A DNA stretch of 64,000 bases. Source: Candidatus Altimarinota bacterium (GTDB taxonomy: Bacteria > Patescibacteriota > Gracilibacteria > BD1-5 > UBA6164). The stretch is from positions 40,001-104,000 of the forward strand of contig JAOARJ010000013.1 in NCBI GenBank assembly GCA_025210615.1, in the 5' to 3' direction. Position numbers and translations under genes: made by a program. Below, one piece after another: positions 9,971 to 19,870 of this stretch (positions are counted from its first letter, which is position 1; each line of letters starts with the position of its first letter). A model generated the notes under the pieces. It saw only the letters and a list, made by a program, of their open reading frames with translations, was not told where the DNA came from and searched no databases.

Positions 9971-10327
9971 ATGGCATATAAAGTGATAGGCAAAATCATA
10001 GAAGAGGAAGACAATCTTGTGAAAATTCAGACTTCTTTGGGGGTTATTACCGCCAGTTATGAAGTATTGAGAAAGGTTGATGCTGATGGCAATAACCTCA
10101 AAGGCCCCATTTTTATAAAATTTGATTTAGAAAGGGGGACTCCTGTCCTTTATAAAGAAGGTGAGAGTATTTATGAATTTCCTATTAAATGTCGTAATGC
10201 AATTCAAAATCTTTGTAGGGTTGAAAAACGGGACGAAAACATGAAGGACATGTGCCTTTATGTTCTAGAAAAGTTTTTCCCTGGCGAAGGAGTTAATCTT
10301 TTCAATAATTACTATATTGATGGTTAG
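9971..10327 (+). CDS. Short foreign-looking gene (island B), unknown function
   Basis: 118 residues, family not recognised. It begins MAYKVIGKIIEEEDNLVKI and looks like a small beta-rich soluble protein in its first 70 residues, then helical with three cysteines. AGGAGG at 9960-9965, five bases before ATG, is a textbook ribosome-binding site, in contrast to native genes. It has no TGA codon. Glycine uses GGC (four), GGG, GGT and GGA, and there is one CGG and several AGG arginines, so codon choice differs from neighbours such as era. It sits between era and the exonuclease gene. A second AAGGAG-like site and a possible 22-codon frame (10359-10427) follow. Probable recent acquisition; function unknown. 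Confidence 0.7.
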   Translation: MAYKVIGKIIEEEDNLVKIQTSLGVITASYEVLRKVDADGNNLKGPIFIKFDLERGTPVLYKEGESIYEFPIKCRNAIQNLCRVEKRDENMKDMCLYVLEKFFPGEGVNLFNNYYIDG

Positions 10328-10344
10328 AAAAATAAATCACGTAA

Positions 10345-10427
10345 AAAAAGGAGCTGCTATGCAGAAAAAAGCAGGGTCACGAAATTGAATAATTTTGTGG
10401 CTCTTTGCTATTGTAAAAAATTTATAA
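10345..10427 (+). other. Structured tail of island B with possible micro-ORF
   Basis: AAGGAGCTGCT precedes an ATG at 10359 that opens a 22-codon frame ending in TAA at 10425-10427, containing one TGA. The same bases can also fold: GAGC (10351) with GCTC, enclosing TGCT...AGCA and CACGAAATT...AATTTTGTG hairpins. I cannot decide between a degenerate gene remnant and a terminator-like structure. Confidence 0.3.
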
Positions 10428-10495
10428 TAAATATTGTTTTTTTATAAAAAATCCATAATATAAAAAAAGTTAATTTATAAGATTATTTGAAAAAG

Positions 10496-11107
10496 ATGAA
10501 AGTATTTGTATTTGATACAGAAACAACAGGTTTTATGAATAAAAAAGAAATGGATAATTTGGAAATTCAACCTTACTTAGTGCAATTCGCTGGAATATTA
10601 TGAGAAATAGATAGTAAAGGAGATTATAGTGAATTAAAAAGAATAAATCAACTTGTTAAGCCTAAAATACCTATTCCTTATGACTCTTCACAAGTACATC
10701 ATATTTATGATATTGATGTAAAAAATGAGCCAGATATAAGCGAAGTTATAGATGATTTTTTAAAAATACTTAATGAAGCTGATATTATAGTCTGACACAA
10801 TATTGAATATGATGAGTTTATTATCAATACTGAACTAAAAAGATTAAATAAATTTTGAGAATATAAACCAAATCAAGTTATTTGTACGATGAGAAATACG
10901 GTTGACTTCTGTGCTATAAAATGAAATTGAGAAAGATTTAAATTTCCAAAATTATGAGAATTATATAAAAAATTATTTTGAGAATATTTCATCGGAGCAC
11001 ATGACGCGATGGTCGATGTAGAAGCTACTGTAAAAGCTTTTGTAGAGCTAGTAAAACTTAAACAAATCATAATAGAAAAAAAGGAAAAACCACTTAGTTT
11101 ATTTTAA
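10496..11107 (+). CDS. DnaQ-like 3'-5' exonuclease (DEDD family)
   Basis: 203 residues. Motif ExoI FDTET (residues 6-10, Asp7 and Glu9), ExoII GHNIEYDEF (about 100-108) and ExoIII HDAMVDVEAT (about 169-178, His then Asp five residues later) give the DEDDh set of metal-binding residues. This fits a proofreading-type or PolC-like epsilon exonuclease. The extreme C terminus, KPLSLF, resembles a beta-clamp-binding peptide of the QLxLF type, although Gln is replaced by Lys; clamp association is an inference. The next gene, 12 bases downstream, encodes a zinc ribbon protein, and recA follows. Confidence 0.85.
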
Positions 11108-11119
11108 AAAAATAATATT

Positions 11120-11347
11120 ATGGCAACATATAATGAATTAATAAATGTAGAAGAATTTTGAGATAAAAAAAATGAATTTAATATGGAAAGATGACAAGTC
11201 TCTTTTTATTGTAAAGATTGCGAAGAAATGGTTATCGCTGAAAGACCAAATCCAAGAGGTTATACTTTTGTATGTCCAAAATGTAAATGAAAAAATGTCT
11301 CTATTTGAACATGTGAATGAATAAAAGATAATTATAGAATAAACTAG
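11120..11347 (+). CDS. Small zinc ribbon protein
   Basis: 75 residues. Two CxxC pairs are seen: CKDC around residue 32 and CPKC around residue 54, a spacing typical of a zinc ribbon. The N-terminal 25 residues are charged; the C terminus contains a further Cys (GTCEG). It resembles small single-domain zinc ribbons of CPR genomes (CxxC-x(n)-CxxC). It is 12 bases after the exonuclease gene and upstream of recA, so it could belong to the same transcript. No specific function can be assigned. Confidence 0.75.
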
Positions 11348-11468
11348 ATATTTTTTATTATTTTTACTATAAATAAAGGAAAAAGTATAAAATAAAATTA
11401 TTATTTGGAGTAATAAAAAAAATAGTTATAATTACTCTTGTGTATTTTTTAATATAAATTATATAATT

Positions 11469-12470
11469 ATGAACGAAAATAGAAATGCAGCTCTAAAACA
11501 AGCAATGGATATGATTGAAAAACAATTCGGTAAAGGAGCTTTAATGAGATTATGAGATAAAGAAGCTATTGAGGTACCAAAATGGCCATCAGGTTCTTTG
11601 GCTTTGGATATAGCTTTATGAGGAGGATACTGAAAAGGAAGAATTGTAGAAATTTATGGTCCAGAATCATCATGAAAAACAACTTTAACCCTTCATGCGA
11701 TAGCTGAAGTACAAAAATGAGGTTGAACTTGTGCATTTATAGATGCAGAACACGCTTTTGATCCAGAATATGCTAAAAAAATCTGAGTGGACGTAGAAAA
11801 TTTATTAATTTCTCAACCAGATTATGGTGAACAAGCTCTAGAAATAGTTGATTCTTTAGCTAGAAGTGCTGCTATTGATTTAATTATTGTCGATTCAGTT
11901 GCTGCTCTTACGCCTAAAGCTGAACTTGAATGAAGTATGTGAGATTCTCATATGTGATTACAAGCTAGACTTATGTCACAAGCTTTAAGAAAAGTTACTG
12001 GTCCTATTTCTAAATCAGGTTGTACAGTGATTTTTATTAACCAAATAAGAATGAAAATTGGTGTTATGTTCTGAAGTCCTGAAACTACTACTTGAGGTAA
12101 CGCTCTTAAATTCTACTCTTCTCAAAGATTAGATATCAGAAGAAAAGAAAAAATCGATGTCTGAACAGGTTCTGATAAAGAAATTTTATGAAACAAAACA
12201 AAAGTTAAAGTAGTAAAAAATAAAATCGCTCCTCCATTTAGAGAAGCAGAGTTTGACATTATTTATAACGAATGAATCTCAAAAGTATGAGAAATACTTG
12301 ATATTTGAGCTAGTATTTGAGTAGTTAAAAAAGCATGAGCATTTTATAGTTATGGTGATATTAAATTATGACAATGAAGAGAAAAAGCTAAATTATTCTT
12401 GAAAGAAGAAGAAAATCAAGTGTTAGCAGAAGAAATAGAACAAGCAATTAAAGACTCATTATGAGTATAG
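11469..12470 (+). CDS. recA: Recombinase RecA
   Basis: 333 residues, TAG stop. Walker A GPESSGKTT (residues about 64-72, one Gly by TGA), [18 protein letters not shown], Walker [11 protein letters not shown] (about 137-146), the L1/L2 region [17 protein letters not shown] and [18 protein letters not shown], then [17 protein letters not shown]. RecA forms filaments on single-stranded DNA and drives strand exchange. The C-terminal acidic tail is short. An A/T leader precedes ATG; no LexA-type operator was recognised in the 120-base upstream gap. A strong terminator follows. Confidence 0.98.
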
Positions 12471-12480
12471 TAAACTAAAA

Positions 12481-12516
12481 ATAAAAACTCTAGATTAATT
12501 TCTAGAGTTTATTTTT
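12481..12516. terminator. Bidirectional terminator (recA / transporter)
   Basis: AAAACTCTAGA-TTAATTT-CTAGAGTTT hairpin with T and A runs. It overlaps the last codons of the minus-strand transporter gene (stop at 12509-12511). Confidence 0.85.
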
Positions 12517-13141
12517 TCTCTCATTTTCTAAGCCAGTTTACTCATAAATATACTAGAGGAGTATCTAAAAAGGCAAATAAAATTTTAAAAGCATAATATG
12601 GCAACGCTAGACTTATTATAAATCATAATGTGAATTTTGGAGTCAGTCAATAAAACGCTATCATCATAAAAACGAAAGTATCAATAGCTTGTGATAACAT
12701 TGTAGAGATATTATTTCTAAGCCAAAGTGCTTTTCATTTTGTCTTTTCTCTTAATGCTTCAAAAGTTAACATATCATTGACTTGAGCTAGTCAGAAAGCT
12801 ACAATACTAGCTAAAACCATTCTCATAGAATTTCAAAAAATAATTCAATATTCATTATTAAATTCAAAACGAGAATGTGGTTCTAAAGCTACAAAAATAG
12901 CAGTATAAACAAAAATTATAACTAAAGTTAAAATTCATCAAATGACGAAATTTTTTACGATATTTTTTCAGTGAACTTCTTCTACAATATCTGTTATTAA
13001 AAAAGTTAAAGGAGCCATAAAAATTCCAACAGAAACAGAAATTCAAAACAAACTTACTATCTTTCATCAAAGTAAATTCATTCAAACTAAAAGTCCTATA
13101 AACAGAGCAAATAAAATGCTTAATTTTGTATTATTTATCAT
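12509..13141 (-). CDS. Queuosine-precursor transporter, YhhQ/VUT family (COG1738)
   Basis: 210 residues with about six hydrophobic helices. The family core is visible: GISVSVGIFMAPLTFLITD (first acidic TM signature), MRMVLASIVAFGLAQVND, LRNNISTMLSQAIDTFVF and GFIISLALPYYAFKI. In E. coli the homologue takes up queuosine precursors (preQ0/preQ1). A queA gene lies elsewhere in this window (51473-52498), consistent with salvage followed by tRNA modification. The ATG overlaps the end of the upstream cofE-like gene by 11 bases, so the two are translationally coupled. Several membrane glycines are TGA. Confidence 0.9.
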
Positions 13142-13868
13142 TATGAAATTGTTTTATTAAAGGATAATATATATCTTCCTCAAGAGGAATATTTAGCTCA
13201 TTATAAGCTGGCTTGTTAGTAAATTCAGCGTATTCACAATCACTTATAATAGCAATAGGAGTTTGTTCCGCTCATTCTCACATAGCAAGTACTGCGCTTA
13301 CTGACAAACTGTCTACGATATTAACTCTAGACATTTGTAGTTCTCTTCAGAAAATATCTTCAGTTCAAATATAACTTTTAAATGGTTTCATTCCATAAAA
13401 TCACATACTAATTCATATAACTCAATAACGAAGAGGAGTAGTATGGCTATCTGTTATTAAAACAGCTAAATCTTTTATATTAAATTTATCTTTTAAATAT
13501 TTACAGATTTTTTCAGCTTCTTTTTCAGGATTCTCTGGCCATAAAACATAATATCCATTAGAATTACTTTCATCTATTCAAGCATTTGGAATAAGGGTAT
13601 TATATTTTATAGTTAAATTAACACTATGCTCTACATAACTTTGTCTAGGAATAAATAATTCGGCTTCTTTTTTTACTAATTCATCTTTTTCTTCAATGTT
13701 ATCTAATTCCTTTATCTCTTGACATTTTCACTGATGAATAGCAAGAATTTTTGAAGTTATAAATATAATATCTTTTTCTTTTAAGTCTTCTCATAATTTA
13801 TCTAAAATATCATAAATATTATCTTGAGGAGGATTTATTACTCTTGTTTTTATCGCTTTTATTTTCAT
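13131..13868 (-). CDS. F420-0:gamma-glutamyl ligase-like (CofE family) protein
   Basis: 245 residues. CofE-like features: start KIKAIKTRVINPPQDNIY, the KDIIFITSKILAIHQGK segment, NAGIDESNSNGYYVLWPE with the conserved N-A-G-I-D-E-S-N, and LITDSHTTPLRYGVIGISMGF. Classical CofE adds glutamate to coenzyme F420. CPR genomes carry such proteins without an F420 pathway, so the real substrate is unknown, and I would not call it cofE. The gene overlaps the transporter start by 11 bases and lies 37 bases after the fibrinogen-like gene. Confidence 0.85.
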
Positions 13869-13905
13869 TATCTTTTTAGTTTTTATTAATTATAAATTAT
13901 TGTTT

Positions 13906-14769
13906 TTATCTTAAAAATGCGTATCAAGGTCAAGTTTCAGTTGATTTATGTAAAGTTGAAGAAGGCCGAGTTCAGTAGTTTGGAGGAGTATATCACAAAG
14001 AATAATCATAAATTCAACTATGATTGCTTGTTCAAAAGAATAATGTAATCCGTCTATGTTTTGTTCAAGAAAAAACTGAAAAATTATCTGCAGAACATCA
14101 TCATCAAGACCGACATCAAAAAGCGGTATTATCATTTATTTGTACATTTGATATTTGTATTGCCTCATCTGTTTGAGGGTGTTTAAATCTTAATTGAGTA
14201 GAAGTGTCTACAAACTCATTTACTAATGTTCAAGTAGGAGTTATAGCTGATAAATCTTTAAATTTAATTAATTCAGTACTACTTGTAGGAGTATTTCTAG
14301 TTGAAATTTTATCATGAGCATGTCAAATTTTAGCTACTAAAGTCCAACCTCATCAGTCAACAGTCATATCACAATATACCTGAAAAATATTTCAAGATTT
14401 TCATTTTAAATAATATGTTCAATCTCATTTATTTTTTGGAGTACCCAAAATATTTTTACAACTTGTTCCATCAATAATTTCTTTACAAGTTTTTGTTATA
14501 TTATCCCATTCTTTTCATTCGTCACAACTTCATAAACATTTTTTTTCTCATCAAATCACGCTACATAATTCTCAAGTTACGTATAACTTTCAATTTAATT
14601 TTATATCACTTTCAGATACATCTATTTTATCTGTTAAACTAGATATATTATTCCAAGTAGAATTATCTAATACTTCTCAAGAGTTTTTAGTAACAGTAAT
14701 AGCACTAATAAAATTAGATAAATATATTCAGCTTAATAATATTGATATAAGTAGTATAATTTTTTTCAT
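13906..14769 (-). CDS. Modular surface protein with fibrinogen-like C-terminal domain
   Basis: 287 residues. An N-terminal signal peptide is followed by a module (residues about 20-72) that is nearly identical to the one in the protein at 46696-47943: TKNSGEVLDNSTW, NISSLTDKIDV, IKLNGKLYVTGELC. A Cys-rich joint (GEKKCLGSC) leads to a domain with the fibrinogen C-terminal pattern: CKNILGTP, GTYYLKGKSGNIFQVYCDM, TVDGGGWTLVAKIGH. That domain usually binds glycans or proteins, so an adhesin role is inferred. Three rare CGG codons lie in the last 80 residues (reading C-x-SGGGC, KHR-x-ITLFF and GT-x-PSS). Secreted or anchored by its single N-terminal hydrophobic segment. Confidence 0.8.
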
Positions 14770-14786
14770 AAAATTTTTTTAAATAA

Positions 14787-15974
14787 TTATTTTATTATTT
14801 CTCTTGGCAATGTAAAACTATCAGCTTCAACAGTTCTAGCAGGATAAATACTGTTATGAATTCATATCTTACAATTATCTCCTATAATAACTCATAATTT
14901 TCTAAGTCAAGTATCAATTAATTTTCCTTTACATAAGGCTCTTAAATTTTCTCAGTCATGACGCAGATTAGCTGTTATACAACCTCATCAAATATTTACA
15001 TTATCTCATAAAACACTATCTCAAATATATGACAGATGAGCCACATTCGTATTATCTCCTATATAAGAATTCTTTATTTCAACAGCATTTCATATTTTAC
15101 AATTATTTCAAATACTTGTTCATCATCTGATATAAGTATTAGGTCAAATAACAGTATTTTCTCAAATAATTACATTTCATTCTATATAAACTCAAGATTT
15201 AATTATACTATTTTTTCATAAGATAATTCTTCATTTTATAGTAGCTCATTCTTCTATTTCTCATTCTACTTCAATAGAGTTTAATAAATCTAAAAATTTA
15301 TTATTAGCATGCAGTAAATCCCAAGGATAAGTTATATCTATAAAATCATTTTTCGCAGTTATTAATTCAAATTTTTCTTCTTTTATGAATAAATTAATAG
15401 CATCTGTAATTTCATATTCTTTTCTTTTAGATAATTCTATTTCATTAGCGAATTTTATTATTTTATTATTGAATTTATATACTCATAAATTTGCTAAATT
15501 TCATACATTTTCTTCAGGTTTTTCTATAATTTCTAAAGCTAAATTAGAATTACTTTCTTGTCTAAAAATTCCATATTTTTCAGGATTATTTACGCCTTTT
15601 ACTAAAACTCAATAATTTTTTAAACTAATTATATTTACAATATCCTGTTCACTAAAAATAGTATCTCAGTTTATTAGTATAAAATCTCCAGAAATTTCTA
15701 AATCAGAAATAGCTGCAGCTGTTCAAGGTTTATCTCATTGAATTTCTACAGTTATTTTTACACTATAAATTTTATTTAATTTATTCACTTCTTCTATAAT
15801 TTTTTCGCTTTTATATTTGGCTATTACTATAATTTTTTCAACATGATTTCCTAATAATTCAATGTTATGATGCAAAATAGTTTTTCAGAATATTTTTACT
15901 AAACTTTTTGGTTTATACTTTGTTAAAGGGCGAAGACGACTTCATTCTCAAGCACATAAGATAACAGCTTTCAT
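14787..15974 (-). CDS. GlmU-like bifunctional sugar nucleotidyltransferase / left-handed beta-helix protein
   Basis: 395 residues. The N-terminal nucleotidyltransferase domain has GEGSRLRPLT (residues about 9-18), the KPKSLVKIFGKT lysine motif, GDKPGTAAAISDLEIS and INGDTIF. From about residue 245 hexapeptide repeats form a left-handed beta-helix (IGENTVIGPNTYI, IGNNCKIGNAVEI, IGDNTNVAHLSYIGD), with IGIHNSIYPART near the end. This is the layout of GlmU and archaeal-type GlmU/Sugar-1-P nucleotidyltransferases that make UDP-GlcNAc or a related nucleotide sugar for the envelope. It is shorter than E. coli GlmU (456), so the acetyltransferase function is uncertain. First gene of a four-gene minus-strand run. 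Confidence 0.85.
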
Positions 15975-16038
15975 AATTTTATAGTTATGTATTATTTTGT
16001 TATATAATAAGAATTTTATTTTTTTTATCAATTTTATT

Positions 16039-16065
16039 TTGAAATATACAAATTTATGATATAAT
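16039..16065 (+). promoter_or_regulatory. Candidate promoter of the pseudopilin gene
   Basis: TTGAAA (16039-16044) and TATAAT (16060-16065) with a 15-base gap, in a divergent region 34 bases before the pilin ATG. A short G+C patch GGCGCGG follows the -10 box. Confidence 0.5.
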
Positions 16066-16098
16066 AGGCGCGGAATTTATTTTTAATAACATAATTAT

Positions 16099-16719
16099 AT
16101 GAAATTACAAAGAAAAAACAATAAGTGATTTACTCTTATAGAATTGCTAGTAGTAATAACTATTATTGGTATTTTAGCAACTTGAGGAACAGCAATTTAT
16201 ACTTCTCAAATTCAAAGATCAAGAGATGCAACTAGATTACAAGACATTAATGTACTAAAATCATGAGTAGAAATGATTTATCAAGATGAAGCAGAGTATC
16301 CTACTACTGACTCAGAATTTGGAACTTTGATTGCTCAATATGTTCAAAAAATTCCAATTGATCCAAAAAATGGTGCGACTTGTAATCAAAATGGTACAGC
16401 AACAACAGTAGCTTGTGCTTACGCTTATAGAGTAGCTCCAGATACAAACGGAATTGACAACTGAGCTTATGAAATTTCTACAGCCTTTGAAAATACATGA
16501 AATATTAATTCAAAAGGTGAAAATGATGGTTGAGAAGATGATTTAAGACAAGAAATTTGATTACTTAAAACAGGTATTGCAAAAAATGATATTGTAACTG
16601 TTTTAGCTTCTGATGATGTTTGATCTGATGATAAAGGACTTTGTATATCAAACAATATCCTTGTAGTATCAGGAAATCCTGAAGATGCAGCAGTAGATCC
16701 TAGTGCTTGTGGAGGATAA
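16099..16719 (+). CDS. Type IV pilin / pseudopilin-like protein
   Basis: 206 residues. The class III prepilin signal is KGFTLIELLVVITIIGILA at residues 9-27: cleavage is expected after Gly10 (a TGA codon), leaving N-terminal Phe, with the conserved Glu at +5. A long amphipathic helix follows (TSQIQRSRDATRLQDINVLK), then a globular domain with a type II secretion pseudopilin-like region (YPTTDSEFGTLIAQYVQKIP, DPKN) and two Cys pairs. Such proteins form pili or secretion pseudopili; in predatory or epibiotic Absconditabacteria, type IV pili are thought to mediate attachment. It stands alone with its own promoter and terminator; no assembly genes are in the window. Confidence 0.92.
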
Positions 16720-16730
16720 AAATACATAAA

Positions 16731-16763
16731 AATTAAAACTCTAGAATTTCTAGAGTTTTTTTG
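16731..16763. terminator. Bidirectional terminator (pilin / pyruvyltransferase)
   Basis: AAAACTCTAGAA-TTTCTAGAGTTTTTTT hairpin, nearly the same stem as the recA terminator. The stop of the minus-strand gene (16750-16752) lies inside it. Confidence 0.85.
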
Positions 16764-17754
16764 TTATTTCATCAGTTTTTTTAGAATAACTAATCGCAAT
16801 ATAATCTATTTCATATACATGCGACAAAATAATAGAATGTAATCTCATTGCAAAATTTATATCAATTTCATTATTTAAATAAATTTCATAACTTTCTTGC
16901 ATATTTTTAGTAATTTTTAAATTATATTTATCACTAAAATATTTCAAAAAAACATAATCATTAGCTAATTTATCACTGTTATGAAAACTATGTGGAATAC
17001 AAATAATTTCAGCCTTTTTTTCTAATAAATATTCTATAATTTTTTCTATTTCAATAATTTCATTATTAATATATTTACTTCTTAACGCAATTCAAACCTT
17101 TTTATTTTTAAAATTATAGTCTGATTTTTTTATATCTTCTAAATTAAAATTACTAGCTTGAAATTTATTTACTAAACTAGATTTACTAGTTAATTTAAAA
17201 TTATTATCATAAAAAACAGGATCCCAAATAATTTCACTTTTTATATCTAATTTTTTCAGTAAATTATGTGAAAATTCATCTCTTACATAAATTTTTTTGG
17301 CTTTTTTGAATATTTTTTCTATAAATTTTAAATTTTTATTATTTTTAATATTTATTCAAACTGCCCAAAAAATAATATCTTTTCTAAATAATGATGCGAT
17401 ATTTACTCTAAAAAGCCATTGTAAGAGAGGATTTTTTACACTTTGAACCTCATTATCATAAATAATTCCTCCTCATCAAATAATAATTTTTCTACTTGAA
17501 ATAACCTCACGAATAAAAACAAAATAATTTTTTATATTTCTAAATAAATTTTTTGGATTTTTTATATTTATAGGAAAATATTCTTTATATTTTACATTAA
17601 TTGTCTTATAAAAAGGATTTTTGTAATCATAACTAAAAACTATGAACTGCGTATCCTTTCAATATTTTTTTTCAAGTAATTTTATTTCATTTTTTAAAAT
17701 CAACTCATCTCATAAATTTTGAGCTCAAATCGACATTAAAATTGATATTTTCAT
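16750..17754 (-). CDS. Polysaccharide pyruvyl transferase family protein (CsaB-like)
   Basis: 334 residues. Hallmarks of the family: MKISILMSIGAQNLGDELIL at the start (G-x-x-N-x-G-D-E), GGGIIYDN around residue 100, WAVGINI, IYVRDEFSHNLLKKL with IWDPVF (R-D-x-x-S and D-P pattern), and NFAMRLHSIILSHVYE near the C terminus (conserved R-x-H). CsaB adds pyruvate to wall polysaccharide that anchors S-layer proteins; related enzymes modify other glycans. This suits an envelope with a surface layer, but the substrate is not known. Last gene of the gmk-trmD cluster, 18 bases after ruvA. Confidence 0.85.
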
Positions 17755-17772
17755 AATATTTTTATTAAAATT

Positions 17773-18363
17773 TTATGATAAATGCTTGATAGCATAAGGA
17801 ATAATTTTTTCAGCTCACTCTATTTCATCAGGTAAATTTCATAATACTTCAGCTACTTTTTTTGCGTTAAATCACATATTTACTAATGTTTCATAAATTT
17901 CTCTGTCGTATTGTTTTATCACTACTTTTTCTCCAGAGTTAGAATTTATTACTCAAACATTTTGAATAATTTCTTTATCTTGCAGTTCTAAAATAATTTT
18001 GGAAGCTCATTTTTTTCAGATTCAATTTACACTTTCAATAGTTTTGTTATCATTATTTATAACCGCTTCACTAAGTCTATTTATTCCCAATGATAAAATA
18101 TTTAAAGCAACTTTTCATCATACTCCTGAAATTTTTATAAGCTCTAAAAATACTTCTTTTTCTTGTTTTTTCAGAAATCAAAATAATAAATTTGAATTTT
18201 CTGTAATATGATTATAAATATGCAATTCTATTTCTTTTTGTCCTCATAAATCAGCGAAAGTTATACTAGAAATAAAAACTTCATATCATATTCAACTACC
18301 AGTTAAAATAACAACATTATTTTCATTTAAATCAATAATTTGTCCCTTTAAATAAGCTATCAT
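17773..18363 (-). CDS. ruvA: Holliday junction branch migration protein RuvA
   Basis: 196 residues. Domain I OB-fold MIAYLKGQIIDLNENNVVIL, the GIGYEVFIS loop and FGFLKKQEKEVFLELIKISGVGGKVALNILS, which contains the first HhH motif; the second is VNGIGKKGASKIILEL. A flexible linker follows, then domain III (EIYETLVNMGFNAKKVAEVL) that contacts RuvB. RuvA holds four-way junctions for RuvB-driven branch migration. ruvB and ruvC are not in the window. TGA glycines occupy the HhH hairpins, strong support for the recoding. Confidence 0.96.
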
Positions 18364-18380
18364 AATATAATAATTAATTT

Positions 18381-19199
18381 TTATTTTTCTAAAACTTCTC
18401 CTGTTTTATTTTTTACTTCTTCTGTAATATTGTCTGATTTAGAGTTATTTTCTACTGTTTCATCTCAAGAAATTTTTTCTTCTAATTTTTTATCATTATC
18501 TTCTTTTCATTTTTCAGTAATATCTTCAATATTTTCTGTTTCGTCTTCAGATTTTTTATTATCTTTTTTCTTTGTAAATAATCTAAAAGATTTTAGGTCT
18601 TTTTTTTCTTCTTCTTTATTTTCTCAAATTTCTAATTCTAATTGTTCTTTGTTTTTTTCTTCTTCTCATTGGAAACTACCACAATAAGGACAATTTTCCC
18701 AATCTGGTTCTATCATTTTTTTACATACATTACATTCTCTATTTAATTCAACTCTACATTTCGGACAAAATTTAAAATCTTTTTGAACCGAATATCAACA
18801 ATTATGACATTTTACTTCTTCGTTATTGTTTTCGCTTGATAATACTTCTTTCATCATAACTTCTCTATATTCTTCCTCATCTAATTCTGATTCTTCATAA
18901 TGTTTTTCAAAAAGAGTTTTAGATGGTCTAATAAGCAAATAAACAGGTATTCAAAGCGGAGTTAAAATTAAAACAGACAAAATAGAAATAACTTGATAAA
19001 AAATATTATTTGTTCTATTAATAATATCTTTTGTTACCCAAATAATTATAGCTACCCATAAAATCAAAATATATCAAATTATAATTTTGATAAACATATC
19101 AAAAGTCAATAAATCTGACAAATTTTTTATAAGTCAGGCATAATCAAATGTTTGAATCATAGTAATTAAATCGTTCCACCAAGCCATTATAGCATCCAT
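18381..19199 (-). CDS. Membrane protein with double zinc ribbon
   Basis: 272 residues. The N-terminal 100 residues contain two hydrophobic helices (FIKIIIGYILILWVAIIIW and IFYQVISILSVLILTPLGI). A double zinc ribbon follows: CHNCG and CPKC, then CNVCKK and CPYCG at about residues 138-185. The final 85 residues are a highly charged Glu/Lys low-complexity tail. Double zinc ribbons usually mediate protein or nucleic acid contacts at the cytoplasmic face. The gene lies 11 bases after trmD and 17 before ruvA. Specific function unknown. Confidence 0.8.
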
Positions 19200-19210
19200 T
19201 TTTATAAAAA

Positions 19211-19867
19211 TTATTTATTTAAATTATCTTGTTTCCATTCCTCTATTTTTTTGTGATTTCCAGATAATAAAACTGAAGGTACACTTAGTCATTTATAGTT
19301 TTCTGGTCTAGTATACACGGGATACTCTTTTTGCCAAAACAATTTTTCTGAAAAACTATCTTCTTCGCGAGAGGCAGAGTTTCATAAAACTCATTCCTGT
19401 AATCTAACAATAGCATCTGTAAAGACCATAGCAGCTAATTCTCAGGAAGAAATAACATATTCTCAAATGCTGATATGATAATCCACATAAAGTTCTATAA
19501 TTCTTTCATCTATCCCTTCATAATGTCCACAAATTATAATAAACTCGCTTCAAAAAACATTTGACTTTTCTTGCAAATATTTTTGATGTAATAATTCTCA
19601 TCTAGGCGATAAATATATTACTGGAATTTTTTTTTCCGACTTTTCAAAAATATATTCAATCGCTTTTCATAAAATTTCTGGCGATAAAACTTGTCCATGT
19701 GTTCAATAAGCTTTTGTATCTACTCTTTTTTGAGGTTTATCAGAAAAATCATTTAACTTATGAAAAACAGGTTCAAAAATATTTTTATTTATAGCATTTT
19801 TTATAATACTAGAGCCGAAATAAGATTCAAAACTTTCAGGAAATATAGTAATAAAATGAATTTTCAT
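19211..19867 (-). CDS. trmD: tRNA (guanine-N1)-methyltransferase TrmD
   Basis: 218 residues, starting MKIHFITIFPESFESYF. Knot-fold motifs are complete: TKAYGTHGQVLSPEIL, VIYLSPRGELL, IIICGHYEGIDERII, ISIGEYVISSGELAAMV and YTRPENYKGLSVPSVLLSGNH. TrmD methylates G37 next to the anticodon and prevents frameshifting. It is slightly shorter than E. coli TrmD (255), having lost part of the C-terminal helices. Located 3 bases after gmk, 11 before the zinc ribbon gene. Confidence 0.96.
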
Positions 19868-19870
19868 AAA

